Part shown: in pieces, positions 28,719 through 33,265 of the stretch
Layout: every line of letters begins with the position of its first letter
How positions within the stretch are numbered: position 1 is the first letter of the stretch
Assembly: GCA_012837345.1 (NCBI GenBank)
Contig: DURL01000019.1
Coordinates: 1-33,265, forward strand
Origin: Bacteroidales bacterium
GTDB lineage: Bacteria > Bacteroidota > Bacteroidia > Bacteroidales > Dysgonomonadaceae
Length of the DNA stretch: 33,265 nucleotides
Direction: 5' to 3'
Translations under genes and position numbers: made by a program
Notes under the pieces: model-generated
What the model saw: only the letters and a program-made list of their open reading frames with translations
Database searches by the model: none
Told to the model about the DNA's origin: nothing

Positions 28719-31511
28719 ATGAACAAGAACAAGCTTTTCCTTCTCGACGCCTACGCACTCATATACCGTTCCTACTATGCTTTCATCCGCAATCCCAGAG
28801 TTAACTCAAAGGGACAGAACACCTCTGCCGTGTTTGGTTTCGTGAATACACTGGAGGAGGTGTTGCGTAAGGAAGATCCCTCTCATATCGCGGTAGCATT
28901 TGATCCGCCGGGACCCACCTTCCGACATGTCGAGTTTGAGGCCTACAAGGCACAGCGTGAGGCCACACCTGAGGATATCAAATGGTCAGTACCTGTGATC
29001 AAGGAGATCATCCGTGCCTACAACATACCGGTGCTGGAGGTGGAGGGATATGAAGCCGATGACGTGATCGGGACCCTGGCCAAACGTGCCGACAAGGAAC
29101 GATTCGATGTCTACATGATGACACCTGACAAGGACTATGGGCAGCTGACTGAACCCCATATCTTCATCTACAAGCCACGTTACGGCAGCAATGAGTTTGA
29201 GCTGATGGACGATCGGCGGGTGACGGAGAAGTATGGCCTCTCCCACCCCGGTCAGGTGATCGACCTGCTGGGACTGATGGGTGACACATCCGACAATATT
29301 CCCGGCTGTCCCGGTGTGGGCGAGAAAACAGCGGTGAAATTGCTGCAGGATTTTGGGTCAATCGACAACCTGCTAAAGCATACCGATCAGCTGAAAGGCG
29401 CACTGAAGAAGAAGGTGGAGGAACACACCGAACAGATCCGCATCTCACGCATGCTGGCTACCATCAAGACCGATGTACCCATTGAAGTGGATGAAGACCT
29501 ATTCATGCGGCAGCAGATCAACGATGAAGCGCTACGCACAATTTTTGAAGATCTTGAGTTTCGTACCCTGCTGAGTCGCGTGCTGAAAGAAGATACGCCC
29601 CCACCCGCGAGCAAAGTACCGGTACAGGGTGATCTCTTTTCTTTGTTCAACGCCCCTGTGACTCCTGATTCTTCTGATGCTGTTGCATTGCCGACCGGCT
29701 TCACCGATCTCGGCAGCACACCCCACGATTACAGGATGACAACCACTGAGCAGGAAAGGAAAGAGCTGGCAGCGCTGCTCTCAGCACAGAAGGAGGTCTG
29801 CTTTGACAGCGAGACCACCGGAGTGGATCCGCTGGAGAGTGAGTTGGTAGGTCTCTCCTTTGCCTTCCGTGAGGGGGAAGCCTATTATGTGCCGATATCT
29901 GCTGATCGGGAACATGCCACAAATGAGATTGCCATTTTCAAACCTTTTTTTGAAAACAGGGACATCGTAAAAATTGGTCAGAACATCAAATATGACATCC
30001 TGCAGCTGCGGCAGTATGGTATTCAGGTGAAGGGAAAGCTGTTCGACACCATGATCGCCCATTATCTGCTCAACCCCGAGCAGCGTCACGGGATGGACTA
30101 TATGGCGGAGAGCTACCTGCAGTACCGCACCATCCATATCGAAGAGTTGATCGGTCCCCGCGGGAAGAACCAAAAAAGCATGCGGGAGGTAGATCCCTCT
30201 GTGGTAAAAGATTATGCTGCCGAGGATGCCGATATCACCCTGAAACTAAAGAATATACTTGAAGAGGAGATCATACATAACCTGGTTGGGCATCTATTTC
30301 ACCTTGTGGAAGCACCGTTGATCTATGTATTGGCCGATATGGAGTGGACGGGGGTACGGCTCGACCTGGAGGCACTGAAAGAGCTCTCATGGCAGTATAG
30401 CGCTGAATTGGAGTCTATTGAGCATGAGATAGCCGCAATGGCCGGCATTCCGTTCAACGTCAACTCGCCCAAGCAAATCGGAGAAGTGCTGTTCGACCGT
30501 TTGAGAATAGCTGATAAACCGAAGAAGACCAAAACGGGACAATACAAAACCAGTGAGGAGGAGCTGGAGAAGTTGCGCAACCGGCATCCGATCATCGAAA
30601 AGATACTGGAACAACGGGGACTCAAAAAGCTGCTGGGTACCTATGTGGATGCCTTCCCACTGCTGGTGAGTGATCGCAGCGGCAAGGTGCACACCTCCTT
30701 CAACCAGACGGTTGCCGCTACCGGGAGACTGAGCAGTACCAACCCCAACCTGCAGAACATTCCCATCCGCGATGAGCGGGGCAGGGAGATGCGTAAGGTA
30801 TTTATCCCCGATGAGGGGTGTCTCTTTCTCTCGTCGGACTATTCTCAGATAGAATTGCGCATCATGGCGCACCTGAGTGGTGACAGCAACATGGTGGAGG
30901 CCTTTGCCAAAGGACAGGATATCCATGCCGCCACCGCTGCAAAGATTTACAAAATCCCTCTGGAAGAGGTGACCGGTGATATGCGGAGGAAAGCGAAGAC
31001 TGCCAACTTCGGTATCATCTACGGTATCAGCCCCTTCGGTTTGTCGGAGCGGCTCAACATCCCGCGCGGGGAAGCCAAAGAACTGATCGATGAGTATTTC
31101 GTCACCTTCCCGGGTGTGAAACAGTACATGGATAACTCTATTCTCCAAGCCCGCGAGAAAGGGTATGTGGAGACACTCTTAGGTCGAAAGCGCTATCTGC
31201 CCGACATCAATTCCCGTAACGCCACAGTGCGTGGTTATGCTGAACGCAACGCCATCAATGCACCCATCCAGGGGAGCGCTGCCGATATCATCAAGATGGC
31301 CATGATCCGCATCTTCAAACGCTTTGAAGAGGAGCAGCTGCGATCAAAAATGATCCTGCAGGTACATGATGAACTCAACTTCAATGTCTTCCCCGATGAA
31401 CTGGAAAAGGTGCGGCAGATCGTAACCTATGAGATGGAAAAAGCCTATAACCTCGATGTACCACTGGTAATCGATTTGGGGGTAGGAAAGAACTGGCTTG
31501 AAGCACACTGA
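28719..31511 (+). CDS. polA: DNA polymerase I with intact proofreading domain
   Basis: 930 aa from the ATG at 28719; an ATG at 28701 would add six residues but is very close to the promoter. The 5'-3' exonuclease (flap) domain covers about 1-290 (LLDAYALIYRSYYAF, EADDVIGTLA, GDTSDNIPG). The 3'-5' exonuclease (about 340-530) keeps its acidic residues: FDSETTG, IGQNIKYD and YAAEDAD. So it should proofread, unlike Taq or Bacillus PolI. The polymerase domain has DYSQIELR (motif A, near 707), RRKAKTANFGIIYG (motif B, near 760) and QVHDELN (motif C, near 881). It fills repair gaps and removes Okazaki primers. The YqaA-type gene follows after 5 bp. Confidence 0.98.
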   Translation: MNKNKLFLLDAYALIYRSYYAFIRNPRVNSKGQNTSAVFGFVNTLEEVLRKEDPSHIAVAFDPPGPTFRHVEFEAYKAQREATPEDIKWSVPVIKEIIRAYNIPVLEVEGYEADDVIGTLAKRADKERFDVYMMTPDKDYGQLTEPHIFIYKPRYGSNEFELMDDRRVTEKYGLSHPGQVIDLLGLMGDTSDNIPGCPGVGEKTAVKLLQDFGSIDNLLKHTDQLKGALKKKVEEHTEQIRISRMLATIKTDVPIEVDEDLFMRQQINDEALRTIFEDLEFRTLLSRVLKEDTPPPASKVPVQGDLFSLFNAPVTPDSSDAVALPTGFTDLGSTPHDYRMTTTEQERKELAALLSAQKEVCFDSETTGVDPLESELVGLSFAFREGEAYYVPISADREHATNEIAIFKPFFENRDIVKIGQNIKYDILQLRQYGIQVKGKLFDTMIAHYLLNPEQRHGMDYMAESYLQYRTIHIEELIGPRGKNQKSMREVDPSVVKDYAAEDADITLKLKNILEEEIIHNLVGHLFHLVEAPLIYVLADMEWTGVRLDLEALKELSWQYSAELESIEHEIAAMAGIPFNVNSPKQIGEVLFDRLRIADKPKKTKTGQYKTSEEELEKLRNRHPIIEKILEQRGLKKLLGTYVDAFPLLVSDRSGKVHTSFNQTVAATGRLSSTNPNLQNIPIRDERGREMRKVFIPDEGCLFLSSDYSQIELRIMAHLSGDSNMVEAFAKGQDIHAATAAKIYKIPLEEVTGDMRRKAKTANFGIIYGISPFGLSERLNIPRGEAKELIDEYFVTFPGVKQYMDNSILQAREKGYVETLLGRKRYLPDINSRNATVRGYAERNAINAPIQGSAADIIKMAMIRIFKRFEEEQLRSKMILQVHDELNFNVFPDELEKVRQIVTYEMEKAYNLDVPLVIDLGVGKNWLEAH

Positions 31512-31516
31512 TTTCC

Positions 31517-31972
31517 ATGCTCGACGGACTGGCGGAATATGGCTATTGGGGCTTGTTGCTTGCCTCCTTCCTGGCGGCAACAGTACTGCCCTTCAGTTCA
31601 GAGGTGGTCTTCGCGGCGCTGATCGCGGCGGGACTGGACACCTGGCAGTGCATTCTCTTCGCCACCGTCGGCAACGCCGTGGGCGGTGCCACCTGCTATT
31701 ACCTGGGACGACTCGGCAAAACGGAATGGCTTCAGAAATGGTTCCGTATCAAACCGGAACAGATCGACAAGATCATCCGTTGGCTGCACGGGAAGGGTGG
31801 GGTGATGGGCTTCTTTGGCTTCCTGCCCGCTGTCGGAGATGCAATCCTTGTGGCACTGGGATTCATGCGTGCCAACGTCCCCTTGGTGATGGGCACCATG
31901 ACGCTTGGAAAGTTCCTCCGTTACCTGTTGATCGCCTTCGGTACGGAGGGGATACTATCGCTGTTTTCCTGA
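31517..31972 (+). CDS. YqaA/DedA-type small membrane protein
   Basis: 151 aa with about four hydrophobic segments. The pattern is that of the YqaA branch of the DedA/SNARE-associated family: LPFSSEVVFAAL, then GNAVGGATCYYLGR, and after a polar loop FLPAVGDAILVALGF and LGKFLRYLLI. DedA relatives act in membrane lipid (undecaprenyl phosphate or phospholipid) translocation; the role of YqaA itself is poorly known. It starts 5 bp after the polA stop, so it is almost certainly on the polA transcript, though no functional link is evident. Confidence 0.85.
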   Translation: MLDGLAEYGYWGLLLASFLAATVLPFSSEVVFAALIAAGLDTWQCILFATVGNAVGGATCYYLGRLGKTEWLQKWFRIKPEQIDKIIRWLHGKGGVMGFFGFLPAVGDAILVALGFMRANVPLVMGTMTLGKFLRYLLIAFGTEGILSLFS

Positions 31973-31988
31973 TGACGGCCTGGTTTAA

Positions 31989-32039
31989 GGTTAACAGGTT
32001 GATAGGTTTGTGGGTTAGTAGGTTAGTAGGTTAGTAGGT
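31989..32039. repeat. 8-bp tandem repeat (GGTTAGTA), six units plus three bases
   Basis: The units in order are GGTTAACA, GGTTGATA, GGTTTGTG, then three perfect GGTTAGTA copies and a partial GGT. A further near-unit (GGTTTAA, 31982-31988) precedes them. The tract lies between the YqaA-type stop (31972) and the radical SAM ATG (32066). It holds TAG in several frames, so it is non-coding. Perfect copies at one end and degenerate ones at the other fit growth by slippage. Confidence 0.9.
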
Positions 32040-32065
32040 GCTTAAAGCTAAATAAAAAATCAGAT

Positions 32066-32842
32066 ATGACCATTCTTTTTCATGAGATCGTATACGGACC
32101 GGTGCAGAGCCGAAGGCTGGGTAGTTCACTGGGTGTAAACCTGCTGCCCTACGACGGCAAGCTTTGCTCCTTCGACTGTATCTACTGCGAGTGTGGCTTC
32201 AACAGGGATTTCCGCACCAAAACAAAGCTGCCCGACCGCGAGAACGTGCGTGCAGCCATGGAAGATAAGCTGCAACAACTACAGGAAATGAGAGTCACCC
32301 TCGATGTGATCACCTTTGCCGGCAATGGTGAGCCGACGATGCACCCGGAGTTTGCAGGCATCATCGATGACACCCTGCTACTGCGTGACCGTTACTTCCC
32401 TCACACCAAGGTCAGCGTGCTCTCCAACGGGCTTCATCTCAACAAGAGAGAGGTGTTCGATGCCATGAGAAAGGTGGACAATCCCATCCTGAAACTCGAT
32501 TCCGCCTTTGATGATACCGCACGTCGGATCGATCGGCCCAACGCCGCTACCTATAGCGTCAGCCAGCAGGTGGAGCGATACAGGCTGTTTCAGGGTGATT
32601 TTGTGTTGCAATCGATGTTCCTGCGAGGCAGTTTTGAAGGCAGGGTGGTGGACAACACGACCGAGGAGGAGGTTTCAGCCTGGTTAGGGCTCGTCAGATC
32701 GCTCCGGCCGCGCGAGGTAATGATCTACACCATCGACAGGGAAACACCCGCCAGAGAGCTTGAAAAAGCGCCTCTTGAGGTGTTGCAGGATATCGCCAGC
32801 AGGGTAGGGGAGCTGGGCATTCCCACCACCGTAGCCGGGTGA
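32066..32842 (+). CDS. Radical SAM protein (COG0731-like)
   Basis: 258 aa. The [4Fe-4S] cluster motif C-x3-C-x2-C is Cys34, Cys38 and Cys41 (LCSFDCIYCECGF), with an extra Cys43. GPVQSRRLGSSLGVNLLP precedes it, and AGNGEPTMHPEF near residue 90 is the SAM-binding GGE-like motif. This is the layout of a bacterial radical SAM group related to wyosine-synthase-like Fe-S oxidoreductases (COG0731). There is no SPASM or other C-terminal cluster domain. The substrate is unknown. An 8-bp tandem repeat lies 27 bp before its ATG. Confidence 0.87.
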   Translation: MTILFHEIVYGPVQSRRLGSSLGVNLLPYDGKLCSFDCIYCECGFNRDFRTKTKLPDRENVRAAMEDKLQQLQEMRVTLDVITFAGNGEPTMHPEFAGIIDDTLLLRDRYFPHTKVSVLSNGLHLNKREVFDAMRKVDNPILKLDSAFDDTARRIDRPNAATYSVSQQVERYRLFQGDFVLQSMFLRGSFEGRVVDNTTEEEVSAWLGLVRSLRPREVMIYTIDRETPARELEKAPLEVLQDIASRVGELGIPTTVAG

Positions 32843-32850
32843 TCCCGCTA

Positions 32851-33072
32851 TCAGGCTCTCTTCTTCACGAAGAAGAGATGATAGATCTGAATGAGGCACA
32901 CCACTGCATTGGAGATGATCAATGGCCATTTGAATCCCAGCAGGACTCCGTAGACAATAAACAAAGCACAGGCAATCAGATTGATCATCCGCACTTTCCG
33001 TACCTGCGTGGGCAGGAAAGAGACAACAAGAAAGGTCATGGCCAGGTAGCCAAAGAGTTCAGTGGTATCCAT
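32851..33072 (-). CDS. Small YgjV-like inner-membrane protein
   Basis: 73 aa, almost entirely three hydrophobic segments (about 6-22, 28-46 and 50-67), ending in a basic tail (FFVKKRA). The pattern FGYLAMTFLVVSFLPTQVRK then INLIACALFIVYGVLLG resembles the first half of the YgjV / PQ-loop-like small membrane protein family common in Bacteroidetes. No function can be given. It is leftward, 35 bp downstream of ychF, and probably shares its transcript. It converges on the radical SAM gene with 8 bp between the stops. Confidence 0.7.
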   Translation of the reverse strand: MDTTELFGYLAMTFLVVSFLPTQVRKVRMINLIACALFIVYGVLLGFKWPLIISNAVVCLIQIYHLFFVKKRA

Positions 33073-33107
33073 AATAGGTTGGTTATATTATCTTTAATCA
33101 AAGAGTA

Positions 33108-33265
33108 CTAGACGTTGAAACGAAAATGCATGATATCCCCATCCTGCACCAGGTATTCTTTCCCCTCCACGCTCATTTTCCCCGCCTCTTTTACGGCGCT
33201 CTCCGATCCGTAGCGGATGTAATCCTCATACTTGATTACCTCGGCACGGATAAATCCCTTCTCAA
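33108..33265 (-). CDS. ychF: 3' end of redox-regulated ATPase YchF (partial)
   Basis: The leftward frame from the right edge to TAG at 33110-33108 encodes the last 51 residues of a protein that continues outside the window. The sequence [16 protein letters not shown], then [18 protein letters not shown] and the ending IMHFRFNV, is the characteristic C-terminal TGS domain of YchF/OLA1, an Obg-family P-loop ATPase linked to ribosomes and oxidative-stress control. The G domain is not in view. Confidence 0.92.
   Translation of the reverse strand, partial: EKGFIRAEVIKYEDYIRYGSESAVKEAGKMSVEGKEYLVQDGDIMHFRFNV

Noticed and set aside
31498-32034. A 178-residue open frame overlapping the YqaA-type gene in another frame.
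   Set aside because: It has no hydrophobic pattern or motif, whereas the other frame has clear YqaA motifs; it also runs through the 8-bp repeat.

Overview
The window is a piece of a Bacteroidetes chromosome, most likely order Bacteroidales (Dysgonomonadaceae-type, such as Proteiniphilum or Petrimonas; this family placement is inference). The evidence is repeated TAnnTTTG -7 promoter elements at the expected places, the near absence of Shine-Dalgarno sequences, a BACON-domain lipoprotein glycoside hydrolase, a GH171/DUF1343 protein, and the gene run mnmG-apt-uvrC-dtd-mazG-deoC. Coding density is high. No gap exceeds 300 bp, and I saw no tRNA, rRNA, CRISPR array, insertion sequence, integrase or phage gene.

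Layout. 1-2.4 kb: the 5' tip of a leftward gene (probably rarA), then a BASS-family transporter and a long PlsC-type acyltransferase. 2.4-5.1 kb: alaS, leftward. 5.3-7.8 kb: a tight rightward group of zinc-ribbon methyltransferase, MerR-type regulator and secreted NamZ-like (GH171) muramidase. 7.8-12.0 kb: valS and a BACON-GH5 lipoprotein glycanase. 12.1-12.8 kb: a leftward membrane-anchored helix-hairpin-helix protein. 12.9-15.7 kb: a fused SpmA-SpmB-type nucleoside-recognition membrane protein, ybeY and an endonuclease/exonuclease/phosphatase protein. 15.8-21.8 kb: mnmG, a consensus parS-type site, apt, then the coupled run uvrC-dtd-mazG-deoC. 21.9-27.6 kb: a secreted GH2 beta-galactosidase, a secreted calcineurin-like phosphoesterase and an Hsp20 chaperone. 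27.6-33.3 kb: a leftward long-chain polyprenyl synthase, polA with a YqaA/DedA-type membrane protein, an 8-bp tandem repeat ahead of a radical SAM gene, a small YgjV-like membrane protein, and the 3' end of ychF (leftward) at the right edge.

Most genes are housekeeping: tRNA charging (alaS, valS), tRNA and rRNA maturation (mnmG, ybeY), proofreading of D-aminoacyl-tRNA (dtd), DNA repair and replication (uvrC, polA), nucleotide salvage and cleaning (apt, mazG, deoC), and isoprenoid and lipid synthesis. The accessory layer is polysaccharide and cell-wall hydrolysis (GH5, GH2, GH171), without SusC/SusD partners here.

The signals I find most worth following are the 16-bp parS match between mnmG and apt (suggesting an origin-proximal segregation locus), the 8-bp GGTTAGTA tandem repeat in front of the radical SAM gene, and the altered third metal-ligand position in YbeY. 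I did not find a convincing new multi-gene system.
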